DNA from: Fagopyrum homotropicum
Lineage: Eukaryota; Streptophyta; Magnoliopsida; Caryophyllales; Polygonaceae
Length of the DNA stretch: 64,000 bases
Direction of reading: 5' to 3'
NCBI GenBank assembly: GCA_033239125.1
Contig: BSWB01000001.1
Span: forward strand, 164,137,481 to 164,201,480
In this document: positions 22,947 through 35,970 of the stretch, in pieces
How positions within the stretch are numbered: the stretch's first letter is position 1
Layout: the number at the start of each line of letters is the position of its first letter
Notes under the pieces: model-generated
The model's input: only the letters and a program-made list of their open reading frames with translations
Told to the model about the DNA's origin: nothing
The model's database searches: none
Position numbers and translations under genes: made by a program

Positions 22947-23610
22947 TTATTTGTTTTGTTGATCGTTTTTGTATGTATACTGGCATAAAGTATAGATCGG
23001 AGATCCTTTATTAACAAGCCATGTAACACTTGGTTCGTTGTGCGGAATATGAGAAGAAAAAAACAAAGGTACGATTAACGATACGATATATATTGAAACC
23101 CTAAAAATAATATTTGACGACAAAGTATACAAAATAGTAAAGGTCCGAACAGGTGACAATAGGTCAAACTACGCAGATATCCAAACGAGAGACTTCGTCC
23201 CATCGACCCAGTGAAATGTGACATCAAAGGCATATCAAATGGGGGTAACATAACATTGATCCAAGTCTTTAGGGAAGTACATAAGGTCGATGGATTACTC
23301 TTTATTCCCGTTCTATGTTTACTTCGACTGTGTTTCATTCTTGGAAACTACATATGCTAGTTGAGGTCTTGAGGTGTTTGGTACAACTATTCAATTTTCT
23401 TTGACATAAAAAAACTAGCCAAGAGCCATGAACTCCAAGCATTTTGTTCACTAAATTGATTCAGCAAGTTACAGATGCATGGAAAGAAGAAAGACCCTCA
23501 AAAGCTTCTCATTTCCAGGTAGAATGATGCCCAACATGCAGGATTTGATCTCATTATTAGATGATAATCCAGAAAACTTGGAGTTTGCGCATGAATTAGC
23601 CAGCAGCATG
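22947..23610. other. 3' intergenic region between converging CRK and MDAR
   Basis: This 660-bp stretch separates the CRK stop (plus) from the MDAR stop (minus), so the two transcripts converge. It should hold both 3' UTRs. No transposon ends or extra gene were recognised. Confidence 0.55.
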
Positions 23611-26600
23611 TTAAACTGCAGCTTCCAGTGACTTATGGGCGATTTCTAATGCCTCTTCGACACTCGAGGCACTCTGAAGCTTGGCCTTGTCAACCGAAGG
23701 CTGGGCCCTAGCGAGTTTCGGTAGAAGCTGGAACTCCTGAAACAAACATGTCCATGACGAGAAAATCAATGGCCAAGTAACTAGGAATATTTCGTATTTA
23801 TTCGGTTATTAACATGAACAAGTGTGAGTACCTCAGGACTTCCGCTTTCGACGAGTACTCCCTTCAACTTACCTAGAAATGTAAGAAAACTATTGAGTGT
23901 ATTGCACTATTCTAAGAACAAACAAGACACTAGGGATAGAGTGATTGAGTACCGTTGTCTATCCAGAAGGTAGCGATTTTAGGGTCAAAGTTCCCGACTT
24001 CAACGACCTCACCAACTGTTTGATCAATCAAGACGAATCCAGAATGAAAATGCAGATGAAGTTGTCAAAAAAATAACCCTTGTATAACATGCAAGCAATA
24101 AGAGGTGAGTCATTTTATACCATTGTCTCCAAAAAATTGCCAAAATACTTTTCTTTGACTTCCTTCGTACTCGAAAACCCTCGAGTAGAAGTAGGGGAGG
24201 TAGTCGTACCTGAATCAAAGACAGCAGGAAGCACATTCATACAGTTGATATGCGAGCAACTTGGAAGTTGTAAAATGTTAACGGTTAAAAACAGCATAAG
24301 CGTACTCGTGAGTTTTTGCAGTCAACAGTGAATCAACACAATGGTGTGCTGATTTTCGAGCATGGTCAACATGTTCAACTCGTGCAACGCGGTTATAAAT
24401 CTGAAGCAATAGGATTGCATTCAGTGATCAAATATGGATGACTAATGCAGAAACGAACAAAATATAGAGGTTAGGGATACTGGGTATTACTTTCAAAGGG
24501 AATGCTGCAACATCTCCAATAGCAAAAATCCCTGGCACTTTTGTACGGAATTGACCATCAACCTGGACAGACAAATCAAATTTGACAACATTTAACGATC
24601 TAAACAGTGAATCTTTGAGGATTCACTAGGCAAATTTTTAACAAACCCAACAATCAGATATAAACCAGACATAAGTTGAGGAAATTAACCAGAGGATGTT
24701 GACTGAATAACATAGTCGGCTTACCTGAATTCCACCAACATTTGTGTTTAAGCCAATACTTTCGAAAGGACCGACAGCAGGTCTAGCTCCAATGCCAATA
24801 ACTATCTGCAAGTAGAAAAAACACTCACTTAAAGACGCCTAAGATAGAGACCTGTTGTTTAGATACTATGGATGTATTTTAGTGTCCCTACGACTCTACG
24901 AGATCAATAGAAAAATGATGAATTGACTATTGAATACATTGTGGTCATGAAATATACAGACTTGAAATTAAGAAAGCAGGGGATAAGCGACAATTACAGT
25001 GTCTGCTTCAATGGTTGATCCATCCTCAAGTTTAACTGCAGAGACTCGTCCATCAGAACCAGCTTCTAAAGTTTTGATCATAGCCCCCTATATTCAATGA
25101 AATATGATCAAGGCCAAAATGTTCTTAAACAGGCAAATGCATATCCGGAAAGCTAAAATAACCACCCTGCATCGAAAGTACTTGTACAAATGAATGAAGT
25201 GAGATAACACTAGTACCTTCACAAATTTGACACCGTTTTCTTTGTAAAGTTCTTCATATCTTTGGGCAATGGAAGGAGTAAACAATCTCGACAAAAGATG
25301 GTCTTCAGGAAATATCACCTGTCATCTCATAACACCGATGGAAGGAAGTAAGTTATCAGATACATGTCAAGGAAAGAGGTGAGTTTTTAGGAAATAAAAA
25401 TCAAGATAACTAGATCCTCGGCTGTGGGCTGCTCTTCCATCCAGTATCACAGAAACACTAGCAACTATATTTCATGGTTTAAGACTTTAAGGATTACATA
25501 ATCTAGCAATATCTTTACCAACCAAAAATGAATGCAATTAAGAATGAGCTCAATTTCCTTTCAAATTTCTCTCAATATTATTTCAATAAAAAAGTATACA
25601 TGTTCTCACATCCAAAAATGATTCTAGCATGTTGTTTGTAATCATCCAAACCAAAAATAGTAAATAGTTGTCTATCTATCATCACAATTGAAGTTATACC
25701 GTATGGGTTCTTGCTGTTTTTAATGAGTTAACCACATCATTTCAAACAAAGAAAATTAAAATGACCCAACAGTATGAAACTAAAAACCAACAAGAAACAA
25801 TGGGAATCAAAGAGAACAAAGTTGCACAACCCACTATAGGAAAAATCATGGTGCACAATGTGCCAACTTGCAATGACAGTCCCCCAAGATAAAGAAACTA
25901 AATGAACTAAAATAAATGTGAAAGCCCTACCGTGGTATCAAGTTTCCAGGCAACTGCAGCTGCTGCAACTTCCATGCCAATATAACCACCACCAACAATC
26001 ACAACCTTTTTTGCTTTCCCCTGCAAAATCAGATTTAGCATGCTTCAGTTTCATATAAGAGTATAAACATAGCTACGGAGTCATATATATTATTCAGAAG
26101 AAAAGAATATTCAGGAAACATGAAAGGCTAAAAGTTCATAGGTCGGAATTCTATGGGAGCATATGAAGGACAGCTTCAAGATTGATTGGCACCAACTCAG
26201 GTTATACAAATTCCAACAAAAGGTAAAGCTTTAAGCTTATTGCTGACGTATCAGCAAATGTTCTAACAGACCTTTTTGTAAGATTTTGGTGCATTCAGAG
26301 AGTTGTATTATAGAGTGACAATCTAGAAAGCAAGTGAGATAGTCAGTTTGCTGTAAATAGGCCACACCATTGGAAAATGACAAATCAGTTTGCACTTTGC
26401 AACTGCTTGAAGTGCAAAAGGACCCATATTTGTAAACAAGTATAATATAAATTTCTAAAATAGTACACAGCATAGCAACATTGTTGCATAAAGGTCTGAA
26501 TTGCACTTCACCGAAACTGAAAGTAATAAAATGCCACACCCCAGATGATATAAGTGCATTACCAATGATGATATAAGTGAATCCGCATCTGCCACATCCC

Positions 26601-28300
26601 GGATGTAATGAACACCAGGTAAGCTTCCGCCAATTTTCTCGGGGAATCTGTAACCAGAAACATCAACTTCAGCATTTTCTTTTGTAAGAACTATGAAGTA
26701 AGATTGCAACATTGCATACATCATCAAATATGAATCCATCAACAATTACATAAGTACTTGCGAAGCATAGAGCAATACCTTGATGCTGTGCATCCTGTAG
26801 CAATTATGAGACTGCCATATTTCAGCAGTTTTCCTGATTGTGTAGTTAGAGTCTGCTTGTCGATATTAACACCTGTGACTGGGTCTTGATATATCATCTG
26901 TGACAAAGAACAAAAGATCATATGCATTTATGCACCAATTGCACATTACAAAGAAGTAAAAAGAGAACTGACCCAAAACAGAGGGTAAAAAAAAAGAAAC
27001 ACGAGGAAAATCTAAGATACCTCAATTCCATTCTTTTCATACCAATCCGGAGTTTGCCTTTCACCACCAGATCCAACACATGTATGAAATCCCTGTAATG
27101 AAAACAAAAGGTTGTAATATGAGTCATATGACGCTCCTTCCTGAACCACTGAAGAGCATAAATTTGAAAAATGAAAGGTAGCAAGCAGCATTTAAGCCTG
27201 AATCTATTATAAAATGCAGCAATTCATAATTTTCTTACAGGCAAACGTGCTGGTTTTTTATCCAATGGGAACAAGTAACCTTTAGTCAGAGCTGGGCGCT
27301 CATAGGGTGCATGTGCCTGTAATTGCATCAAAGATTCATAGGACATCAAGAACATGTACCAGTGTACAAGATTAAGAACATGAATCATAACACAGAAAAT
27401 CTAAGAAAATTTATCATCAATAAAGCAGAATATAGCTAAAACCACTGTTATACATAACCTTCTATTATTGCTCATTATCTCATATCTTCCCAAATAGCAA
27501 GCATCACAATCACGGTAAAGACTGTCTCTAGATCACAAGCTTTCAGCTTTAGATTACAACAACCTGAATAGTATAGATTATGAACCTTTCATCACCTCTC
27601 TGCTAATTGGATGTTATCCTCATTGCTAATTTTTGACACCTAAGTTATCAGATTTGCCTAGGCTACCAAATACAATTGATTTCCTCCCTTTTGTTGGAAC
27701 AAATTGGGATTACTATAAAGCTATCCAACATGAGTTGCCTAGGCTCTGACACCTAAGTTATTTCATCTATCTCCAAATAGCAATTATCCGGTAATAAAAG
27801 TCTTTCAAGCTTTAGATTATAATTAATAACAACTCGAACAATAAGGATCATGAATCTGGCATCAGTTTTTTGCTAGATTGAACAAATTGGGGTTCATAAA
27901 TAACCAATACAAGATGAGCTGTGGTAAGAATCTCGTAAGCTATTCATCAAACAACCAAGAAAAACATAAAACCAACCTCCTTGGAAACAATGCAAAGCTT
28001 CCCACTAGCCATACCATTTTCAACAAACGTCCTAGCAGCATACCCGGCGGCGTTACCACCTCCAACAATCACAAACCTAATTTCAATCCAAATTACATAA
28101 AAACTCAGAAACTGAAACGTTGAATCGAAATGAATCACAAATTTCAAAAGCCCTTACTCTCGATTATCATTGGCGAAATCGGAGGAAGCAGATACAACAA
28201 AACTCCTCCTTTGAAAAGCTCTACAAGAGCGAGAGCCATGAGTTGACGAAAGAGGGGAGAAACCCTGCTTAAGCGACACAAAACTAGACAAGGACGCCAT
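23611..28300 (-). CDS. MDAR: Monodehydroascorbate reductase, plastid/mitochondrial type
   Basis: Sixteen exons with GT-AG borders give 481 aa: 28158-28300, 27977-28076, 27239-27316, 27021-27092, 26779-26897, 26563-26647, 25931-26020, 25217-25318, 24998-25087, 24725-24805, 24491-24562, 24306-24400, 24121-24209, 23953-24015, 23832-23872 and 23611-23736. The enzyme reduces the monodehydroascorbate radical to ascorbate with NAD(P)H in the ascorbate-glutathione cycle. Residues 1-45 are Ser/Arg-rich, a transit peptide. FAD binding shows at 50-59 (VIVGGGNAAG), NAD(P)H binding at 206-216 (VIVGGGYIGME) and the second FAD motif at 333-337 (FAIGD). The C-terminus has WQFFGDN and the VEEALEIA segment typical of organellar MDARs. 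No lesion was seen and phases agree across all exons. Length is close to Arabidopsis MDAR6 (493 aa, from memory). Confidence 0.96.
27472..27900. repeat. Diverged tandem duplication in MDAR intron 2
   Basis: Two related units lie within the intron. CCAAATAGCAAGCATCAC, GGTAAAGACTGTCTC, AAGCTTTCAGCTTTAGATTA and GATTATGAACCTTTCATCAC (unit 1) have counterparts near 27770-27880 (CCAAATAGCAA, GGTAATAAAAGTCTTTC, AAGCTTTAGATTA, GATCATGAATCTGGCATCA). GACACCTAAGTTAT also occurs at both 27637 and 27749. Confidence 0.6.
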
Positions 28301-28493
28301 TAATCTCCGAGCTCGAACTGAAAAAAATCAGAGATTTACAATCAAAAGGAGAAAGGCGTCAATGGTTGATTTGTTGATTGATGATGATTGAGAGAGAAAG
28401 AGATAGTTGGGGGACCTGGATACATTGAAATGAGAAGAGCTAGCACCAATGGACAGAGAAAGTATTAATAATTGATTAAACAATTCACTGTTT

Positions 28494-28680
28494 GTGTTTG
28501 CTGGCTCTAGCCGATTCCCAAAGGTCGCTGCCTGCAAGAGCCCACTTCGAGAGAGAAGGGTTTATGTGGAATTGCAGAAGAGGAAAGAGGTTTTACCTCT
28601 GCTTTCGCCATTCGAAGGTGTCCCAATGGAACCGGAAGGGAACTTGGATCCATCGCTAAGGTCGGGTCCTGCATTTTTTT
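28494..28680 (+). other. Unidentified possible exon divergent from MDAR
   Basis: An open frame without an ATG start reads RFPKVAACKSPLRERRVYVE, then ELQKRKEVLPLLSPFEGVPM and EPEGNLDPSLRSG. Composition and charge look coding-like. It lies about 190 bp upstream of the MDAR ATG on the opposite strand and ends near an AT-rich tract just before a MITE at 28735. A fragment near 4165-4200 shows similar wording (AATGGAACCG). I do not recognise the family; it may be the first exon of a truncated divergent gene. Confidence 0.35.
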
Positions 28681-28734
28681 TTTATTTGTTTTTTCAGCTT
28701 TTCTAAATTACGCCATAAAATTTGGATAACGTAA

Positions 28735-29122
28735 GCGTGTGTTTGGAGGGAGATTAAAGGAGGTTCATTTAGATTAAATTTAGAAGATTAAATTTGTGTA
28801 AAGTGTTTGGACGATGTGGAGATTATGAAAAAAAATATTGAAGGATTAATTGGAATTAATAAGGGCAAAAAAAATAACCTTATATTACCAAGGTTAAAGG
28901 AGATTAATTTTCAAATATCAATTATGATTTCACTCATACCCATATTTAAGGTTAAAATAAGGGTAAATTTGTAAATCAATATTAATTAAATAGATCTTCA
29001 ACCATCACGTAAATTATTTTTTATCAAATAATCCCTCATAAATCTCATATAAAATTTAACCTCTTTTAAATTCTATCTAGATTAATCTTCAAAATAACCT
29101 TCATCTCTTAACAAACACACCC
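28735..29122. mobile_element. Tourist-like element (GTGTGTTTGG ends)
   Basis: The ends GCGTGTGTTTGG and ACAAACACACCC are inverted, with TAA on both sides (28732-28734 and 29123-29125). The subterminal GGGAGATTAAAGGAGGTT has a loose inverse at the right end. The 388-bp interior is AT-rich and non-coding. It sits just beyond the possible exon at 28494. Confidence 0.8.
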
Positions 29123-29129
29123 TAATTGT

Positions 29130-30688
29130 ATAGGCTGAGTTGAGTTTTATTTCTTTATTTACTTCTTAGGAGTATCGAACCTTAGATCTATGGGTAGTCT
29201 AAGTACTACGAAACGTGGCAAGGGAGGATCGAAGTAGAGACCTAATGCCCTTTCTAGTTTTTTTTTTTTTTCCAGATTTGATGTTTAGGGGTTCCGACTT
29301 TGGGGATAGTTTTTGTAGTTAGATATGCGTAGTTAGATGTATTAAATTTGGGGACGATCCAACGGTAGGATTTGGAATTGTGATGTTTAGAAGTAGAAAA
29401 GTTATGCAGTTTTGTTAGAAGAGTGTGATTTTAGCTAAGTATAGGATTGGAGGTCCTCAAGACATCTTTGGTTTGTTGTATAGATTTGGTGGTTGATTAT
29501 TTTTGGTTTGTTTTTTTTTTCTAGGTAAGAGTGGACATAGTAGAGCATGTCTAAGAATTTTCTCGGAAATTTTGGGATTTAGCGGAGGATCTTATTCGAT
29601 GTGAAGGTTTGACCGATGTGAGTTTCGAGGAGATGTTTAAAAGTTAGAAACTTTCAAACTCGTTAACTTCCTTTCGTTTTAGAGTTGGACTTCATGTCTT
29701 GGTGTTTAAATGGAAGTTCTAAGACGTTTTAGACTTTTCGGGTTTTTTGAATCTAGGGGTGAAATCGTCTTTTCGCCAAAGTAAAGCTAGTTTAGTGTTT
29801 TCTTTTAGATGATCGTTATTAACTTAGAAGTGGAAACTTTTAGGGTATTGGATATGTTATTGGTACAAGTTTCATGTTATGATTAGAGAGTTGAGATTCG
29901 ACTCATATGGAGTCAAGGAATAACGTTGACAAGACTTGACCCGATATAGGTAAGTCCCTTGGACTTACTTAGCTGCCTTCTATGTGTTAGCATAGTTATG
30001 ATAGTGGTGTGTGTTTATTTATTGCTATAAGAGTAAACCAAACTAGAATGACCTTATACAATAATTGGCTCAAGTGTATTATAATTGGGTGGTGACCACT
30101 TGTCGAGTTCTATAGGAGACAAAAAGGTGCTCTAGCGACCAGACCCACAGGTAACATATAGATGCATCTGATCTATTCTTGTCTATAAAGGGGGTAGGGG
30201 CGAGTTTCGGGAGATTCTCGTGTCACAAAAGAAGTTGAATTACTAATCTAGATAACCTAATGAAAGATAATAACTAGATGTTGTGCGAGCATGCATGCTA
30301 TGTGTTTTTTGTTACCTTATATGTGTATTTGCTATTATTGTTATTCTGATATATGAAATGTTAGCTAACGGTTTATACCGCCGTTGTAGATATATTGCAG
30401 GTTAAGAATTGTAGAGATATCCGGAGTGGATGGTTAGTCGGGCACACATACTCATATAGATGGGAAGGGAGAGTCTTTCCGTTTCTGCATGCATCATTTG
30501 TTGTTTTTATGTTTGCAAGGTTGACCCATGTATACATTCATCACTTTAATATTTATTGATTTCAAATTGTTTTACTACGTTTGTGTCTTGTTGTAAGATC
30601 CAATAATGTTATTGTTAAAATGAGGTCGGGACCCATTGTAAGGTCCTAACCAGGAGCTTCCCGAGTTACGAGAATTTGGGGTGTTACA
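29130..30688 (-). mobile_element. Probable LTR of a Ty3-type element, minus strand
   Basis: On the minus strand the segment starts at 30688 with TGTAACACCCCAAATTC, the characteristic start of many plant chromovirus LTRs. The following 1.4 kb has no coding frame, consistent with a long LTR. The far end was not located and no matching duplication was found, so the left limit is a guess. Confidence 0.4.
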
Positions 30689-31210
30689 GGCGATTGACGC
30701 ATTCGACGGCGAGACGGCAAGGCAGTGGCTGCCTGTAGGCTTCGGCAGTGGTAAGGTCGAGGGCGGCGAGGCTATTTCAATTTCAGTTCCAAACGAAGGA
30801 GACGGTGGATATGGGGCAATGACGGTGGTGGTGAGGGTGGCGAAGAGGTGGCTTCGGTTTCAAAATTCCTTCTTGACTGGTGGAGGCTAGGGCAACAAAC
30901 TTCGGTTTTTGGCCGGTGGCGTAGATCCGGCACGACCAAGGGCTTGCGAGTTCTAGAGATGACGAGCATGGGTTTCCGGCAGGGATGCGAGGAAGAAAGG
31001 AGGGTGAAGACAGTCCCGGTCTGCACAGTGACGGCGTTCTTCGATCCTGGTGGCAGATCTTGAAGGCGAGGGCGACATGGGTCTCCTCCAATGGCCGCCA
31101 AGGCCCGGTGGCGGTTTCTCCTCCGACGGAGGAGAACAGTATACACGAAAAAAGAAGGAAGGAAACGACGCGGTAAGTTACTGGTAACGGTTTTCCCAAT
31201 TCCTCTAGCA
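30689..31210. other. GC-rich island of unknown origin
   Basis: The base composition changes sharply to GC-rich here and overlapping open frames appear on both strands (longest 30783-31211, minus). None carries a recognisable domain, and the parallel frames suggest composition rather than coding. It directly follows the TGTAACACCCC terminus, so it may be internal retrotransposon sequence. Confidence 0.4.
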
Positions 31211-31724
31211 ACGATAATTTAATTCATATCGTTTTCCCAAATAAATTTCTAATTTATTTTAAATTTAACATCTCGTTAAATTTACCAGCCTCTTTTTAAT
31301 CCCAATTTAAATCGATTATGAAAAATTCTTGAAATTCGGGTATCACATTCATTACGAAACTTTTCTCAAATCACAATTAGTGAGAATTTAACATCTCGTT
31401 CAGTATATTATGGGTTTCATTATGAAAAATCTAATACGTAAATTATTTTTATGTTTCTGATCGGTAAAAGAAACCCATAATATACTGAACGAAGAATGAA
31501 GATGCTAACTTTATTAGAATATTTATGTTATTTTATTGGTTATCATCAATTAGTGAGAATTTATAATTCCAGGTACTCATTATAAAAACAATTTAATATA
31601 TTTTAAACATTATTCATAATACTTATGAGCTTTTTCTTTTTAATTTATTTATAATGTTCTAAAGATCATTCTATCCCTCTATTTTACACACTTATTGATC
31701 ATAAGCCATCTTCATTAACTTTTA

Positions 31725-31905
31725 TGGCTCGTTTGGAAGCGTTAGGAATCATTCTCGATAACGAAATGATTCCGAATCAATAAAAAAATGTGTTTGATTA
31801 GACGTCTTTTAACATATGAAAGTAATCTCATCCTTTTCATTTTCTTTCCTAACTCTTATCTGATTTCATTCCGTTTCCATTTCACCGCTCCAACCAAACG
31901 GGTAC
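31725..31905. mobile_element. Tourist-like MITE, copy 3
   Basis: The left end TGGCTCGTTTGGAAGCG pairs with the right end CGCTCCAACCAAACGGGTAC. TTA flanks both sides (31722-31724 and 31906-31908). It is 181 bp and related to copies at 971 and 55148 by the GTTTGG end and internal ATTCCGTTTCCAT. Confidence 0.8.
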
Positions 31906-32319
31906 TTAACGTAACTTATACTTTTCTTTAAAAAAAATTTCAGCCTAAAAGAATACATATTTGTGCACATATAAAAAAGAAAGTCGATTTGGGCGGTGAC
32001 ATTTCATCTTGTCATCACTTCAAATTCAGTAGCTTAAGCAACCTTTCACTGTGATCTTAATTGAAATGAATTTTACAAATTGGTGAAATAGGCTCTTTTT
32101 ATTAATTTTTGTTTTATATATTTCTAATTTTTACTATTTTAATTGACTTACCACTAGTACGCTATTAGAAATACATATACTTAATAGAATAATATTGCTA
32201 AAAAGACCTAATTAGTTATATTCGCCATGAATTTTTATTCCATATGCATTAGTACATATCATTAAAGAAACGTTAATTTTGTCGTTGAAATGCAACTCAT
32301 ATTGAGATTTAATACCCAA

Positions 32320-32817
32320 CTAGTTTAATGCCCGCACCTTGTGCGGGTTTACTTTAGTATGATATATAAATATGTATGAAGTTCAATATTAAAAAATTAA
32401 TTAAAACAAAATTTTCAAAAATTTAAAATAAGAAAACAAAATATTATATATAAAATTCGAAATTATAAAATAAATTCAAAAATTAATTTTAAAAATTAAA
32501 ATGTGCCTACGTTGTTTATTAAAAATTATAAAAACAAAATCTAGATATTTTTTTATTATGTTTTTGATATAAATTTGTTTTTATTTTAATTAATATTTGA
32601 GTAAAAATGATGTGGCATAATAATATATTAAATTAAAGATGATTTGACATGGTGATTGCTTATTAGTTTTAATGATTTTTTTATTATAAAAGATATTATG
32701 GCAAATCCGTAAATATCTTGTGGCAATATCGTAAATAAATTGGAAAAAAGCTGATGTGGCTAGCCTTAATACGTGACATGTGGACGAAATTGGTTATGCT
32801 TTAGTATGATATATAGA
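32320..32817 (-). mobile_element. Non-autonomous Helitron
   Basis: Read on the minus strand, it starts TCTATATATCATACTAAAGC and ends with a hairpin (CCCGCAC-AAG-GTGCGGG) followed by CATTAAACTAG. It is inserted between A and T, with no target duplication, as Helitrons do. The 498-bp interior is AT-rich. Family members lie at 56399, 58027, 63315 and 63613. Confidence 0.9.
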
Positions 32818-33560
32818 TATGCCGATTTAATTTCATGTTTTTGGATTAAAGTTTTTCTCAATTTGGCTATGATAAGTCCGAATTTTCAGTAATATTTCAG
32901 TATTGTCAACTGGCCAAATTAGCTAAGTAAATTTTTTATGAGATTTCTTTTTAGTAACTAGACTCATGGTATAAATATGTTTAGTAAATGTATCCCTAAT
33001 CAAATTTTGTACCTTTCAACTTCAATTTAATGAAATTGGTAAAAATTGAAGGGGTACACAAACCTAATAAAAATAAAAAATGGCTTATTTTGTCAAATTC
33101 TTTCTTGTTAATTAACATTATTTTAAAAAAATTCTCATATATGGATTGAATAATTAGTTGATCACGCCTGCTCTATAAGTATCAATTTAGGGTTCCATTT
33201 TATTCTAAAGTGAACTATAAAATTTAACTAGTATACTAGAGTTCGATTTCCACGGTGGTTTCTAAACACGATATGCACCCTCTTTTAGGAGCTTTTGTGT
33301 ACGGTATTACAATATCAAGACTATTTGGTTTGTGATTAGGTATTAAAGTTTGATCACGTTTTTAGGGAGGGTAATGTTGTTGCAAAAATTTAACCTAATT
33401 TTGCTTTCTCTTTTGTTCTCGGATTTCACGTTTTGGAGGATCCTCCTCCAAACACTTGCCGTTTAGTTGTTGCAGATAAGGGGTTAATTTTTAACGGATG
33501 GTTCGTTTATAGTTTTCTCTTCTCTTCGTCTTCTTCTATTTTAACGTCTAGCACGTGAGT
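32818..33560. other. AT-rich intergenic sequence
   Basis: No gene was found. Strings near 32985-33110 (GTAAATGTATCCCTAAT, GGGGTACACAAACC, GGCTTATTTTGTCAAATTCT) look like an eroded copy of the MULE-type MITE at 35971-36153. Confidence 0.4.
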
Positions 33561-33562
33561 AT

Positions 33563-34110
33563 ACTTTTTTTTTTTTTTTGAAAACGGAAAGCGGTTAGGA
33601 CAAGACTATCTTCTAGAGGTAGTTCATCCTAAAACATCCATGTGGATGAGAACGAGAAGTTTGGGGTCTTCAGAAAAGGGTGTGTTGGGGTTCGAAGTTC
33701 CCAAATGGGTTAATCGGTCAGCAACACAGTTAAGTTATCTGAACACATGCCTGACCTGGACTTCCTCAAAGAAGCGAAGATCCAGTATAGAGTCGGATAT
33801 GATCATCTCGAGCTCTCAGGGACAACACCAAATTTCTTGGAGTGCATTGCTAACACATAAGTTATCACCACCCTCGATTTCAATCTTTTTAATATTAAGC
33901 ATTATAACTTCTTTAAGCCCGGCTTTCATTGCGAAAGCTCGGCTTTAACCACCAAGTTAAAATTACTTTTCCTAGTGTCCAAGCTAATAATATCACCGTG
34001 GTGGGTTCGTATAACAAAACCGATGGATGTTATACTCGAATCGAGTTTTGATCCGTCAAAGTTGAGTTTGTGGAACCTATATTTTGGTTTGTCTCATTTG
34101 ATGTTGTTTT
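33563..34110 (-). mobile_element. LINE 3' fragment with RNase H-like domain
   Basis: A T-run at 33565-33579 marks the poly(A) end of a minus-strand LINE. Translating that strand in pieces gives KAGLKEVIMLNIKKIEIEGG, DNLCVSNAL and SDNLTVLLTD, the pattern of the RNase H-like C-terminal domain of some plant LINEs. Several frameshifts and stops make it a fragment. Confidence 0.6.
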
Positions 34111-35539
34111 TTCTTTCTTAGGTTGAGGATGTTGTTCTTTTGAGTATGTTTAAAATCGTAATCATCATCTTAGGTCTTGTTATTCTTCCAATTGTGAATT
34201 TAATTTTTAATAAAATTAAGGATGTTGTGATCCGAACCGATTGCTTTATTGTTAAAAATGATCTTGTTTTTGAAAAATCAAATGCTCCACCAAATGGTTG
34301 CAAGATATGAAAATTTAGTAAGTCCGATTTATTTTTTGACATCCAGAAAAGCATGAAAAATGATCGTGAGCAATACTTTTTTTTTGCTCCCTTACACCCA
34401 AACAGTGAATGTAAATAATTAATTATTATTGTTCAAAAATATACTAATTATTCCTCATGAATGTACTAATAACATGGTGGTCTATAAAATAGTGCATCAA
34501 CTTATAATTTATAAAATTGGATAAAAATTTAATATATTTGGCCTGATAAATTATGTATTTATTACTTTAACAACTTAAAATATAGAGTAGTTATATTAAT
34601 TGTTTGGATAAATATAAATCAGTATACCTCCATTTGTTAATTTAAATATGACCAATTTCATTAACTAGGCCTTTTTAAATTAAGGATGAGTGATTTTTTT
34701 TCCTGGTCGAGTCGATTTGAGTTTCTTTGAGTACGATTCTGTTTAGGATTAGTTCTTCTTCCTTTAACCACTTCTAGAGGAGGAGTTTGCGGGTTGAGGT
34801 TTTGGCGATATGGTGAAGTGGGTGCTTTACGGACCTTCGGTACAGGAATAGCTAGTCTCCTTCGATCTTTAACCCATAATATCAGTATACCTAAATTTAT
34901 TTTCTTATTATAAGACTAATGAATTGAAAAATATAAACTTGCTATTCATCCAATTAACAGTTCAACTTTAAGTAAAATGTTAATTAATTTTGTCACACAA
35001 ATTACATCAAATGTGGTGGGTGATTTATATCAACCGACATTAATTATCAACTTTAGATAGAAAATATCACTGTTAGCAGGCTCCCTAACTAATCACATGT
35101 GTTTATCAACGTTAATAAAGAAGTTTAACTTGTTATTTCATTTTCTTGATATCAACTTCAGCTGATTACTTTAATTTACGCAATATAATATATCTGAATC
35201 ATGATTAGTATATATTATGAAAATATTTTAAAATTTTTTGTCATCAATTACTATAAATAAGTTATATTTAGGCTTAAACCAGCTTGTTACTTCATTAAAT
35301 CCAATATTGTGATAAAAAAATTTGAATATGGTGCTATATATCAATTGATCAAGTCGTTCATATGATCAAGAACACGATGAGCTTTGTCGTTATCGTCAAT
35401 GACACAATCCAAGAGACATAGGGTGTCGAATCATGACCCAAAAGCAACCATATGGATGAATTTGGGCACGGTAGGTGAAGAAGAGGAGGAACTCGATAAA
35501 TAACAAGCGCAAGCTAGAGGAGAAGAGAGAAAGAGATGG
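34111..35539. other. AT-rich intergenic sequence without recognised features
   Basis: Only short non-conserved frames appear. A slightly GC-richer patch at 34690-34870 has no domain or transposon ends I recognise. Confidence 0.4.
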
Positions 35540-35690
35540 GGTAGTGTTGGAGGTATTAACTTCTCACGTTTAAAGTTACGAGAATTTGAACCTAGTATAT
35601 AATGTCGTCGAGTTGCTCTTTTCAATGTCAATTGATTTTAGGATAAAACTTGTCTGTGCGAAAAAGATTGTAACTTTCCTTGGACAAACA
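35540..35690 (+). mobile_element. Old diverged TRIM LTR, plus orientation
   Basis: CCTAGTATATAATGTCGTCG then GAGTTGCTC, TCAATTGATTTTAGGATAAA parallels the reverse complement of the TRIM LTR core (CCTAGTATATAAGGTCGG, GGGCTACTCC, CCAATTGGTTTTAGGATGGA). This is an old copy opposite to the ones at 4915 and 36698. Confidence 0.6.
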
Positions 35691-35970
35691 AGTGACTACT
35701 ACGATTACATAGTGAATGTCATGGTTGTAGTCTTCATTGGACAAGCAAGTTGATTAGTTGCGAGTCCATCTTAATCCGCACTCGTCTAAGCCTCGTCTCC
35801 CAAGCAAGCTCACTGTCGTTCTCCACCGCTCCATCCGTGTTGATATTGATCTACCCTTCCGGTGGTCTTTCCGGCCCCAACCTAACGCTGTTCATGTGCT
35901 TCATTATAAAAGTAGCACAATTAGAATGTAGTAAATATTAATTCATAATAATGTATTACAGAGATAAAAA

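Noticed and set aside
30681..31211. Overlapping frames on both strands in a GC-rich island
   Set aside because: Several frames are open at once, which fits base composition; no motif or splice structure supports a gene.
34118..34354. 78-codon minus-strand frame
   Set aside because: AT-rich chance frame beside a dead LINE fragment; composition is Ile/Leu/Lys-dominated without motifs.
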